A stretch of DNA of 64,000 nucleotides from positions 1-64,000 of the forward strand of contig NZ_CP016464.1 in NCBI RefSeq assembly GCF_001713455.1, written 5' to 3'. Below the pieces are notes generated by a model. That model had not been told where the DNA came from. It saw nothing but the letters and a program-made list of their open reading frames with translations, and searched no databases. Below are positions 56,455 through 64,000 of the stretch, piece by piece; the stretch's first letter is position 1; the number at the start of each line of letters is the position of its first letter. This DNA is from Bosea sp. RAC05 (GTDB lineage: Bacteria; Pseudomonadota; Alphaproteobacteria; Rhizobiales; Beijerinckiaceae). Made by a program: the position numbers and the translations under genes.

Positions 56455-58382
56455 ATGCGTCGTCGCCACTGGGCGGATCTGGCTTGCGTCTCGGCTCTGG
56501 CCCTGTCCCTGACCGCCACCGTCGCCTCCGCCGAAGGCCCCTCGACCGACCCGACGCTGGGCATTCCGCTGCCGGAACAGCCCGCCCTCCTCCTGCTTCC
56601 GGACGAGCAGCCCCCGTCGCGCCGGCGCCCGTCGGCGCGGAAGCGGCGCCCTTGGAACCCGCCCCGCAGCCGCAGACCGCCGTCGCCCCCGCCGCCGAGC
56701 CCGAGATGATCACCGGTGCGGTCACGCCCTCGGCGCGCCCCGAAGGCAGCCTCGCCACGCCGGAGCTGCCGGTTGCCCCAGTCGCGGTGCCCGACGAGCC
56801 CGTGACCCTCGACATCCCCCAGATCGAGCTGCCGCCGGCCGATCCGGCGCTCGCCGCCCCGCAGCCCGCACCCGTGTTGCGCAGCGCCGAGCCGGCGATT
56901 GCCCCGCCCGATCTGCCGAAGGTGGTCGTCGACCTGCCGGCCGGCACCGAATTCGCCGCCGACATCGCCGCCCGCACCGCCGATGCGCTGGCGCTGCCGC
57001 GCCTCGCCGAGCGCGAGCGCGCCGAGATCCTCGCGGCCTACGAGGCCAACGGCAACCGGCCGCTCTGGATCGAGGGCCGCGGCTGGAACGCCGCCGGGCT
57101 GCGCCTGACCGATCGCCTCGGCCGCGCCGGCGAGGACGGTCTGCGACCGACCGACTATCCCCTCCCCGCCTTCGAGGCGAGCGACAAGGGCAGCCTGGCC
57201 GAGGCCGATGTTCGGCTCTCGGCGCTGGCCGTGCTCTATGCCCGCGACGCGCGCGGCGCCCGCGTCGATCCGCGCCGCCTCTCCAAGCTGCTGACGCCGA
57301 CGCTGTCGCTGCCCTCCGCCACCGAAGTGCTCTCGGAACTGGCGGGCGCCGCCGATGCCGGCGCCGTGCTCGCCGCCTACAACCCGCCCCATGAGGGCTA
57401 TCTCCGGCTCAAGGCCAAGCTCGTCGAGCTGCGCGAGCATCAGGACGACACGCCGCTCGTGCGCATCCCCTCCGGCCCGGCGCTGAAGGTCGGCATGCGC
57501 GACGACCGCGTGCCGCTGGTGCGCGCGAGGCTCGGGCTGGGCCCGACGGAGGAGCCCGTCTTCGACCGCTCGACGGCGACCGCGCTCGCCGCCTTCCAGA
57601 AGCAGGCCGGCCTGCCCGCGAACGGGGTCCTGGGCGCGCAGACGCTGGCCGCGCTCGGCACGCCGGCAACGGCCCGCGGCGAGCAGGACGTCATCGCCCA
57701 GATGGAGCGCTGGCGCTGGCTGCCGGGCGACCTCGGCGTTGACCACATCATGGTCAACGTGCCGGAGTTCCGGGTCCGCGTCATCCGCCAGGGCGAGGTC
57801 GTGCACGAGACCCGCGCCATCGTCGGCAAGCCGGAAACCGCGACGCCCATCTTCTCGCACAAGATGGACCACGTCATCGTCAATCCGTCCTGGCACGTAC
57901 CGCCTTCGATCCTGCGCAAGGAATTCCTGCCCGGTCTCGCAGCCGACCCCGAATACGCCGCCAAGCGCGGCTATGTGGTGACGCGGAACAAGGGCGGCGG
58001 CATCTCGGTGCGCCAGCCGCCGGGCGAGCGCAACGCGCTCGGCTGGATCAAGTTCATGTTCCCCAACGACCATTCGGTCTATCTGCACGACACGCCCAAC
58101 CGCCGGCTCTTCGCCCAGGAGCGCCGCGCCTTCAGCCATGGCTGCGTGCGCGTCGACAATCCCTTCCTGCTGGCCGACCAGGTGCTCGGGCCGGAATGGA
58201 CGCATGACCGCCTGAAGCGCCTGATCGGCTCTGGCGAGCGCCGGATCAACCTGCCCCAGCCGCTGGCGATCCACCTCGTCTACAACACCCATGTCGTCGG
58301 CGCCGATGGCAGCCTCACCACCTTCGAGGATCTCTACGGCTTCCACCGCATGGTGCGCCAGGCGCTCGAATCGCGCAGCTGA
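56455..58382 (+). CDS. L,D-transpeptidase (YcbB-like) with an apparent frameshift after the signal peptide
   Basis: The enzyme body lies in the frame ending at 58382. A Pro/Ala-rich linker is followed by a YcbB-like helical region (PLWIEGRGWN), a peptidoglycan-binding module (about 57498-57665; DDRVPLVRARLGLG) and a YkuD domain ending in SHGCVRVDNPF with the catalytic Cys at 58143-58145. That frame has no export signal. A good signal peptide starts at ATG 56455 (MRRRHWADLACVSALALS, cleavage after VASA) but in another frame, which closes at 56709. Joining them needs a -1 shift near 56581-56615, most simply one missing C. Either a sequence error or a real mutation. Confidence 0.85.
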
Positions 58383-58463
58383 CGCCGCGCTCGCGAATCG
58401 GGCCGGCGCAGCGGCACCGTTTCGCCACGATCGGCGCGTAGCGGAGAAGCGCGCAGAAAGGGC

Positions 58464-58479
58464 TGGCACGGCGATTGCC
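58464..58479 (+). promoter_or_regulatory. Sigma-54 promoter upstream of the DUF882 gene
   Basis: TGGCACG, four bases, TTGCC matches TGGCACG-N4-TTGCW except the last base, with the required GG-N10-GC spacing. It lies 93 bases before the start codon and about 2.1 kb from the end of a sigma-54 activator gene. Confidence 0.75.
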
Positions 58480-58485
58480 GGCTTG

Positions 58486-58501
58486 CTAACGAGGCGTTAA
58501 C
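58486..58501 (+). promoter_or_regulatory. CtrA-like box overlapping the sigma-54 start site
   Basis: CTAA CGAGGCG TTAAC: one mismatch to the CtrA consensus. It lies about 8-23 bases after the -12 element, where bound CtrA would block initiation. Confidence 0.55.
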
Positions 58502-58571
58502 GCTTCTCCGCAACTGTTCGTTCACGTTCATCACGCGCCGCCCAAGCGGGGCATCGAGACGGGTCAGCAGA

Positions 58572-60377
58572 TTGGGCAGCTCAGACGCCACGCTTTCGGC
58601 ACGCAACGCGCGCCCGAAACAGGTCCTTCGCCGGACCTTGACGCTCGGTGTCGCGGCCGGAGCCCTCCTGCTCGGCGTGCGCGGCACGCAGGATGCGATC
58701 GCCAATGGCGACACGCGGACGATCTCGATCCGCCACATGCACACCAAGGAAGAGGTCACCGTCACCTTCAAGCGGGACGGTCGCTATGTCGCCGAAGGTC
58801 TCGAGAAGCTAAACTGGGCCCTGCGCGACTGGCGCACCGACGAGCCGATCCGCATGGATCCCCGGCTCTTCGACGTCGCCTGGGAGGTCCAGCGCCAGGT
58901 CGGGTCCGAGCAGCCCTTCCACGTCGTCTCCGCCTATCGCTCGCCGGGCACCAACACGATGCTGCGCCGGCGCTCGCGCGCGGTCGCCAAGCACAGCCAG
59001 CACATGCTCGGCAAGGCGATGGATTTCTACCTGCCCGACGCCGCGACCGCCCGCATCCGCGAGGCCGGCATGCGGTTGCAGCGCGGCGGCGTCGGTTTCT
59101 ATCCAGGCGCCCATACACCCTTCATCCATCTCGATGCCGGCTCGGTGCGCTCCTGGCCGCGCATGACGCGCGACCAGCTCGTGCGCCTCTTCCCGGACGA
59201 GAAGACCGTCCATCTGCCGGCCGACGGCCAGCCGCTGGGCGGCTACGAGATCGCCAAGGCCGAGATCCTCGCCAGCGGCGGCGCGGTGGCCGGCTATGCG
59301 GCGGCCGACCTCGACGAGGGCGCGGTCATCTCCTCGGGCCGCAAGAGCCTGTGGGCCTCGCTCTTCGGCGGCGACGAGGAAGAGGCGGATGCGCGCCCGA
59401 CCCGCGGGCGGCGCGCCGCGCCCAAGCCGCAGCCGGCCGTGATCACCTATGCCAACGCCAATCCCTATGCCGACGGCAACGCCTCCGATGGCGGCCGCTT
59501 CGCCGTCGCCCTGGCGCCGCCATCGGCCCCTGCCACGCGCTCGCTTGCGCAGGAGCGCGCCGAACGCCTCGCCCCGCGGGCGGCCGAGCCGCCGGAGGCC
59601 CAGGCCGTCGCGCCGGTCAATGCCGCCGCCGCACCGCCGCCCGCACAGGACAAGCGGCCCGCCCTCGTCGATGCGCCGCTTCCCCTTGCCCGCCCGCGCA
59701 GCCTGACGCTGCCGGGAGAGGCTGAAGGGACCGTCCAGGTCGCGGCGCTGCCTTCGGCGGGTGGAGCGCTCGCCTTCGCGCCCGCCACGGCCGGCACCGA
59801 CCAGAAGCTCATCCTCGCGGCCCTGCCGCCGCGTCGGCCCGGCGAGATGACCGCGCTCGTCGAGAGCGTCGTCGCCGGCAAGCCGACCAATGCCCCGCTG
59901 CCGCCGCTGCGCCCGGTCGCGCTGACCGGATTCGGCCTCGCCGGCCAGTCGACGCCGCTGCCGGCCTCCGCCGGGCTGCGTGGCTCGGAGGCCGCCCTTG
60001 CCGCGCTGCCGGAGGGCAAGCTCGTCGCCGTCTCGCACCCGCTGCCGCCGAGTCGCCCGGACAGGGGCGGCGTCAGCGTCGCCACGGCCGCGCCCGCGCG
60101 CCCCGCGCCGACGCCGATCGAGGCGCAGTACGACGCCGACCGTTCGGGACTCGATTCGCTGTTCGCCGCCGTCGCGCGCAGCCCCGCGCCCGCCGGGCGC
60201 AGTGTCACGGTCGCCACCGCCCGCGCCCGCACGACCGCGCCGGCCGCCTCGCCGATCGCCGGCCCGAGCCCCGCCGCGGCGCTCGGCTTCAGCCATGCCG
60301 AGCCCAACGACGCCCGCACCGGCTCCTTCAGCGGCCCCGCGGTCAAGCCGCTGCCGACGAACTTCATCCAGAACTGA
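58572..60377 (+). CDS. DUF882 (YcbK-like, M15-type) cell-wall peptidase with long disordered tail
   Basis: A 601-residue protein. The N-terminus has a hydrophobic export segment after twin arginines (LRRTLTLGVAAGALLLGV). The DUF882 domain (about 60-205) has the zinc-peptidase motifs HVVSAYRSPGTN, SQHMLGKAMDFYL and GVGFYPGAHTPFIHLD. The rest, about 390 residues, is Pro/Ala-rich and low complexity with repeated PLPPLRP- and PSRP-like stretches. The only upstream start is TTG at 58572. It follows an L,D-transpeptidase gene and probably acts on peptidoglycan in the periplasm. Confidence 0.87.
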   Translation: MGSSDATLSARNARPKQVLRRTLTLGVAAGALLLGVRGTQDAIANGDTRTISIRHMHTKEEVTVTFKRDGRYVAEGLEKLNWALRDWRTDEPIRMDPRLFDVAWEVQRQVGSEQPFHVVSAYRSPGTNTMLRRRSRAVAKHSQHMLGKAMDFYLPDAATARIREAGMRLQRGGVGFYPGAHTPFIHLDAGSVRSWPRMTRDQLVRLFPDEKTVHLPADGQPLGGYEIAKAEILASGGAVAGYAAADLDEGAVISSGRKSLWASLFGGDEEEADARPTRGRRAAPKPQPAVITYANANPYADGNASDGGRFAVALAPPSAPATRSLAQERAERLAPRAAEPPEAQAVAPVNAAAAPPPAQDKRPALVDAPLPLARPRSLTLPGEAEGTVQVAALPSAGGALAFAPATAGTDQKLILAALPPRRPGEMTALVESVVAGKPTNAPLPPLRPVALTGFGLAGQSTPLPASAGLRGSEAALAALPEGKLVAVSHPLPPSRPDRGGVSVATAAPARPAPTPIEAQYDADRSGLDSLFAAVARSPAPAGRSVTVATARARTTAPAASPIAGPSPAAALGFSHAEPNDARTGSFSGPAVKPLPTNFIQN

Positions 60378-60454
60378 AGCATCGGCGCCGCATTAACCGA
60401 TTGCTGACCCGGCTCGCGCCACACTGCAGGCGATTCGCCAACAGTGAGAGTGAT

Positions 60455-60664
60455 ATGGGACAGGTTCTGCAGTTTCGGCTTCCGCCCGCCCGGGACGAGG
60501 TTCAGCCCGGCGCCGAACTCGATCTGCTCTCGGCGGTCGACTTCGCGCTGCGCGACCTGATCGACATCGCCAACCATGTCACGCTGGAAGCCGTGCGCGA
60601 ACAGGCCAAGGCCTGCCACGCCATGCTGGCGGCCGCCTATGATGCCGAGTTCGAACGCGCCTGA
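60455..60664 (+). CDS. Small conserved hypothetical protein
   Basis: A 69-residue soluble protein. It begins MGQVLQFRLPPARDE and ends in one long amphipathic helix (ALRDLIDIANHVTLEAVREQAKACHAMLAAA by segments). GAGAG precedes the ATG. A TTAACC half site lies at 60393. It may bind a partner by helix packing; function unknown. Confidence 0.65.
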   Translation: MGQVLQFRLPPARDEVQPGAELDLLSAVDFALRDLIDIANHVTLEAVREQAKACHAMLAAAYDAEFERA

Positions 60665-61075
60665 AGCTGCCAGCAGCCGACCGATTCAGGCGCCGGACGG
60701 GCGCAGGAACCGCGCGGGCCCAACAGGGACGTCACCGGCGCGGCGGGTCTAGCCAACGCCGACGAACCGCGGCAGAGGTCCGCTTCGAAAGCCTGGGTGA
60801 CGCTGCGCTCCACTGAAAGCACCACGTCGAAGATGGCCCGGCACGGTCCCGCCCCGGACGCCGGTGACCGGGCCGGGCGGACACGCACCACGCGCCGATC
60901 GCGTCCCCCGAGGGCCTGCGCTGCTGCCCGCAAGCCTCGCAGCCGCGGCACGACGTCGCCGTCCCCCTGCGGCCGCCGGCTCTAAACCCGCCGTTAACCT
61001 CGATCGTTCATCTCCTTGAAACAGTAATGGCTTCGCGGGGCACTGACCTGCGGCGGCCCGGGGGGTGGCAAGTCC
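60665..61075 (+). other. 411-base gap upstream of motA
   Basis: No believable gene on either strand. The only feature I can support is the CtrA-like box at 60983-60999. The GC-rich remainder may hold the motA leader; an open frame on the minus strand has random-looking Arg-rich composition. Confidence 0.5.
60983..60999 (+). promoter_or_regulatory. CtrA-like box upstream of motA
   Basis: TAAA CCCGCCG TTAACC: one mismatch to TTAA-N7-TTAACC, 77 bases before the motA start. Confidence 0.55.
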
Positions 61076-61939
61076 ATGCGGCTGATCGTCGGCACAGTTA
61101 TCGTCTTCCTCTGCGTCTTCGGCGGCTATGCGGCGATGGGTGGCAAGCTCGGCGTCCTCTGGCAGCCATGGGAATACGTCATCATTCTCGGCGCCGCGAT
61201 CGGTGCCTTCGTCATCGGCAACCAGGGGCCGGTGCTCAAGGCCGTGCCCTCCATGCTCGGCACGATCTTCAAGGGACCCAAGTACAAGCAGGATTGCTAT
61301 GTCGAGCTGCTGGGAATGCAGTATTCCCTGTTCAAGCTCGCGAAGCAGAAGGGCCTGCTCGCGGTCGAGCCGCACATCGAAAATCCCCACGACTCGACGC
61401 TGTTCAACGCGTTCCCGACCTTTGCGGCGAACCATCACGCCGTCGAGTTCGTCTGCGACTACATGCGCATGCTGTCGTTGGGCGCCGACAACGTCCACGA
61501 GATCGAGGCGCTCATGGACGAGGAACTGGAGACGCACCACCAGGAGCAGGAGCGGATCGTCGCGGCCATGCAGTCGATCGCCGACGGAACACCGGCGCTC
61601 GGCATCGTCGCAGCCGTGCTCGGCGTGATCAAGACGATGGGGTCGATCTCCGAGCCGCCGGAGGTGCTGGGGCATCTGATCGGCGGCGCGCTCGTCGGCA
61701 CCTTTTTCGGCGTCTTCGTCGCCTATGGCTTCTTTGGTCCCATGGCATCCTCGCTGAAGGGCACCTACGAGGCGGAATCCAAGTACTTCCTGTCGCTCAG
61801 GGCGGGCCTCCTCGCCTACATCGCCGGGCAGCCGCCGGTGATGGCGGTGGAATTCGCCCGCAAGGCGCTCATGAGCGACGTCCGCCCGACCTTCAGCGAA
61901 GTGGAAGCCGCCACCGCCAATCTCCCCGCCACCGTCTGA
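61076..61939 (+). CDS. motA: Flagellar motor stator protein MotA
   Basis: A 287-residue stator subunit with four helices. It begins MRLIVGTVIVFLCVFGGYAAMGG and has the cytoplasmic charged loop (ELETHHQEQERIVAAMQSIAD) and the conserved TM3-TM4 prolines (GTPALGIVAAVLGVIKTMG). With MotB it forms the proton channel driving the flagellar motor. The other flagellar genes are outside the window. Confidence 0.97.
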   Translation: MRLIVGTVIVFLCVFGGYAAMGGKLGVLWQPWEYVIILGAAIGAFVIGNQGPVLKAVPSMLGTIFKGPKYKQDCYVELLGMQYSLFKLAKQKGLLAVEPHIENPHDSTLFNAFPTFAANHHAVEFVCDYMRMLSLGADNVHEIEALMDEELETHHQEQERIVAAMQSIADGTPALGIVAAVLGVIKTMGSISEPPEVLGHLIGGALVGTFFGVFVAYGFFGPMASSLKGTYEAESKYFLSLRAGLLAYIAGQPPVMAVEFARKALMSDVRPTFSEVEAATANLPATV

Positions 61940-61961
61940 CCCAATCCCCAGCAGGAACGCG

Positions 61962-62834
61962 ATGGCCAAGACTGACCAGCCGATCATCATCAAGAAGGTC
62001 AAGAAGGCCGCTCACGGGCACCATGGCGGGGCCTGGAAGATCGCCTATGCGGACTTCGTGACGGCCATGATGGCGTTCTTTCTGCTGATGTGGCTGATCA
62101 GCATGACGACGAAGGAGCAGAAGATCGGCCTGGCGGAATACTTCGCCCCCGCGAATGTGAGTCCGACCACCAGTGGCTCCGGCGGCGTCCTGATGGGCAC
62201 CGCCATCGACAAGTCCGGCGCCAAATCGTCGGCGCCCCGCGACAACGCGGCGAGCACGAGCGGGCAGGAAGAGGGAACGCGCCGGACCAGCGCGGGCCGC
62301 GCCACCGAGCGCGACGTCAACCGCCCGGCCTCCGGCGTGCCGGCCAACCACAGCGCCGCGGCCAGCATCCGGCAGGCGCTCCAGGCCATGCCCGAATTCG
62401 CCGAGATCTCGCGCAACATCGTGATCGAGCCGAGCAAGGACGGGTTGGACGTGTCCCTCATGGACCAGGACGGCCGCTCCATGTTCCCCGAGGGCTCGGT
62501 CCGCCCGCATGACCGCACCCGTCTCGTGCTGGAGGCGCTCGCGCCCACCCTGCGCCGGCTGCCCAACCGCCTGGCCATCACCGGCCACACCGCCGCCGTG
62601 CGTCCGGGCTCGGCCCGGTCGGGCGACCCCTGGAGCCTCACCGCCGGGCGCGCGCTCGCCGTGCGCGAGATCCTGTCGGGCGCCGGGTTCCCCAACGACC
62701 GCTTCACCTCCGTGGTGGGACGCGCCGACACCGAGCCGGTCTTCCCCGACAATCCCTACCTCTCGCCGAACCGACGGGTGACGATCACGCTGATCAACGA
62801 GGCCCCGCCGCTGCCCCCGAGTGGCCTGCGCTGA
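61962..62834 (+). CDS. motB: Flagellar motor stator protein MotB
   Basis: A 290-residue protein starting 22 bases after motA. One membrane helix follows AWKIAYADFVTAMMAFFLLMWL, with the essential proton-binding Asp in YADF. The C-terminal OmpA-like domain (about 150-285; NRLAITGHTA; PNRRVTITL) anchors the stator to peptidoglycan. A low-complexity linker joins them. Confidence 0.97.
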   Translation: MAKTDQPIIIKKVKKAAHGHHGGAWKIAYADFVTAMMAFFLLMWLISMTTKEQKIGLAEYFAPANVSPTTSGSGGVLMGTAIDKSGAKSSAPRDNAASTSGQEEGTRRTSAGRATERDVNRPASGVPANHSAAASIRQALQAMPEFAEISRNIVIEPSKDGLDVSLMDQDGRSMFPEGSVRPHDRTRLVLEALAPTLRRLPNRLAITGHTAAVRPGSARSGDPWSLTAGRALAVREILSGAGFPNDRFTSVVGRADTEPVFPDNPYLSPNRRVTITLINEAPPLPPSGLR

Positions 62835-63276
62835 CGACAAGGCACATCGGCCGTCTCGGAGCCCGTTTGAGATCGAACCCGATGGCCGACACGACGCGAG
62901 CGGCTGACCATGGCGACGGGGATCACGGCCTCGGAGTGGTCGATGGATTGTCCGACCGGGCCAGGGGCCGGTGGCCCGGCGCGTCGAGCTCCATGAGGTC
63001 GAGGCAGGCGAGCAGCGCAAAGAATCGCACAGCCTGAGCCGAGAGCATTCGTACCCTCGTGCCCCAACGCGCTTGCGACGCCGGCCAGGGCCGAACGGGC
63101 CCGAGGCGCGGCCATCCTGTCACCCGAAGCCGATCGCGACGGGCAAGCACGCGTCACACGGCTGGCGGCCGGCCGTGGCCCGCCGCAGACCGGCAGCCGA
63201 GCCAGGGGCACGACCGAGGGCCAACCCGACCCGCACCGACAATGTTCTGGGAGATCAATCGCTTGCGCGATGGGCC
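62835..63276. other. 442-base gap between motB and the tRNA gene
   Basis: I see no gene, repeat family or promoter that I can support. It contains only one copy of a 14-base direct repeat (63255-63268) that recurs on the other side of the tRNA. Confidence 0.5.
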
Positions 63277-63352
<76 letters not shown>

Positions 63353-63363
63353 GAGGCGCTGGC

Positions 63364-63393
63364 CTTCTAGGCCCTGCGTCGCGTGTCTGTCAA
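63364..63393 (-). promoter_or_regulatory. Promoter of tRNA-Ala
   Basis: On the minus strand a perfect TTGACA (63393-63388) and TAGAAG (63369-63364) are 18 bases apart, ending 11 bases before the tRNA. Confidence 0.7.
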
Positions 63394-63464
63394 TCGCTTG
63401 CGCCATGAGTTTTGCGGCGCACGCGACGGCGGGCACCGGCCAACGATGATCCAGAGGATTCCCG

Positions 63465-63755
63465 ATGCGTGCCGTTCTCGACGTGGTGTTGCTGGCCCTG
63501 CAGATCTACACATGGCTGCTGATCATTTCGGCCGTGCTGAGCTGGCTGATCGCCTTCAACGTCGTCAACACGCGCAACCAGTTCGTTTCGACGATCTGGG
63601 ACATGCTCTACCGCATCACCGAGCCGGTCCTGCGCCCGATCCGCAACAGGCTGCCCCAGATGGGCGGGCTGGACCTCTCGCCGATCGTCCTGCTGCTGAT
63701 CATCTTCTTCATCGAGCGCGTCATCGTCCTCTATCTCTACCCGGCCGTCTTCTGA
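63465..63755 (+). CDS. yggT: YggT-family membrane protein
   Basis: A 96-residue protein with two hydrophobic helices (about 5-29 and 70-92) flanking a conserved loop TEPVLRPIRNRLPQMGGLDLSPI, the signature of YggT. The family is linked to osmotic tolerance, cell division and membrane organisation. It is followed directly by a DUF167 gene, a common pairing. Confidence 0.95.
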   Translation: MRAVLDVVLLALQIYTWLLIISAVLSWLIAFNVVNTRNQFVSTIWDMLYRITEPVLRPIRNRLPQMGGLDLSPIVLLLIIFFIERVIVLYLYPAVF

Positions 63756-63756
63756 G

Positions 63757-64000
63757 GTGACGTCCGCGGCCGGGGGCCTGCCCTGGACCGCGACGGCCGA
63801 CGGCCTGCGGCTGTCGGTGCGGCTGACGCCGCGCGGCGGGCGCGATGCCATCGACGGCATCGAGATCCTGTCCGACGGCCGGCCCGTGCTGAAGGCGCGG
63901 GTACGGGCCGCCCCGAGCGAGGGCGAGGCCAATGCCGCCCTGATCGCTTTGCTCGCCCGCGAACTGGGCCTTCCGCGCAGCGCGGTGACGCTCGCCACGG
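63757..64000 (+). CDS. DUF167/YggU-family protein (3' end outside window)
   Basis: Translation from GTG 63757, one base after the yggT stop, gives LRLSVRLTPRGGRDAIDG and then LKARVRAAPSEGEANAAL. These are the two conserved strands and the helix of the YggU/DUF167 fold. At least 81 codons are present; the C-terminus is missing. Function unknown. Confidence 0.9.
   Translation, partial: MTSAAGGLPWTATADGLRLSVRLTPRGGRDAIDGIEILSDGRPVLKARVRAAPSEGEANAALIALLARELGLPRSAVTLAT

Noticed and set aside
60637..60951. Minus-strand ORF upstream of motA
   Set aside because: Arg/Pro/Ala-rich without domain, and it overlaps the end of the small gene at 60455; looks like non-coding GC-rich DNA.

Overview
The window is high-GC DNA, densely packed with short intergenic gaps. 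It looks like the chromosome of an alphaproteobacterium of the order Hyphomicrobiales (Rhizobiales). A relative of Bosea, Methylobacterium or Bradyrhizobium is my guess from gene content and repeat style, not a database match. Supporting traits are a hemD/mitofilin gene beside tsaD-gpsA, sdhCDAB, a mesaconyl-CoA hydratase candidate, a CtrA/sigma-54 style envelope and motility region, and several families of intergenic palindromes typical of the order. I see no prophage, insertion sequence, CRISPR array or integrase, so this is mostly core chromosome with a few accessory inserts.

Layout. 1-5.9 kb holds a HemD-mitofilin fused reading frame (minus strand), tsaD, gpsA, a small unknown gene, an EVE-domain protein and an orphan DUF2235 hydrolase. 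6.2-8.1 kb is acs. 8.7-10.5 kb is an accessory pair: a protein with a GGQWT-type N-terminal motif and a RecB-like PD-(D/E)XK C-terminal domain, plus an overlapping unknown gene that may be its immunity protein. 10.5-15.7 kb is a TetR-MFP-RND efflux operon with a near-perfect operator. 15.8-17.9 kb is a glutamine-amidotransferase/FAD-oxidoreductase pair. 18.2-22.9 kb carries sdhCDAB and a double-hotdog hydratase. 23.2-27.2 kb carries secA and a parvulin. 27.3-27.9 kb is a RelE/XRE toxin-antitoxin pair. 28-33.7 kb holds argJ, an EamA transporter, a lipoprotein, a MutT-like Nudix enzyme, a DUF930 protein, a YcaQ/AlkZ-type glycosylase and a small secreted protein. 33.7-39.3 kb is a zinc block: a small protein, a WD40 protein, a CobW GTPase, znuA, znuB, znuC and a 49-residue membrane ORF, with two Zur-like boxes. 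39.4-41 kb is a Tat-exported glucan biosynthesis protein. 41.2-45.2 kb is a TAXI-type TRAP transporter with DUF1850. 45.3-49.8 kb holds a gamma-glutamyltransferase-like enzyme, an amidase and a cobalt-type nitrile hydratase with its activator. 50-62.8 kb is an envelope and motility block: kpsF, a beta-barrel protein, pepF, a sigma-54 response regulator, an L,D-transpeptidase with an apparent frameshift, a DUF882 protein, a small protein and motAB. 63.3-64 kb has tRNA-Ala(CGC), yggT and the start of a DUF167 gene.

How the parts may work together. acs and the mesaconyl-CoA hydratase candidate fit acetate assimilation by the ethylmalonyl-CoA pathway, feeding sdh. The zinc block joins uptake to a CobW metallochaperone under apparent Zur control. 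The TRAP, GGT, amidase and nitrile hydratase genes look like a catabolic unit for a gamma-glutamyl or nitrile compound. In the last 13 kb, CtrA-like sites precede four genes, including the sigma-54 activator, and a sigma-54 promoter precedes the DUF882 gene, suggesting a regulatory cascade.

Most noteworthy items: the candidate toxin/immunity pair, the HemD-mitofilin fusion, the tiny ORF leading the znuC transcript, the out-of-frame signal peptide of the L,D-transpeptidase, and the CtrA/sigma-54 circuit.
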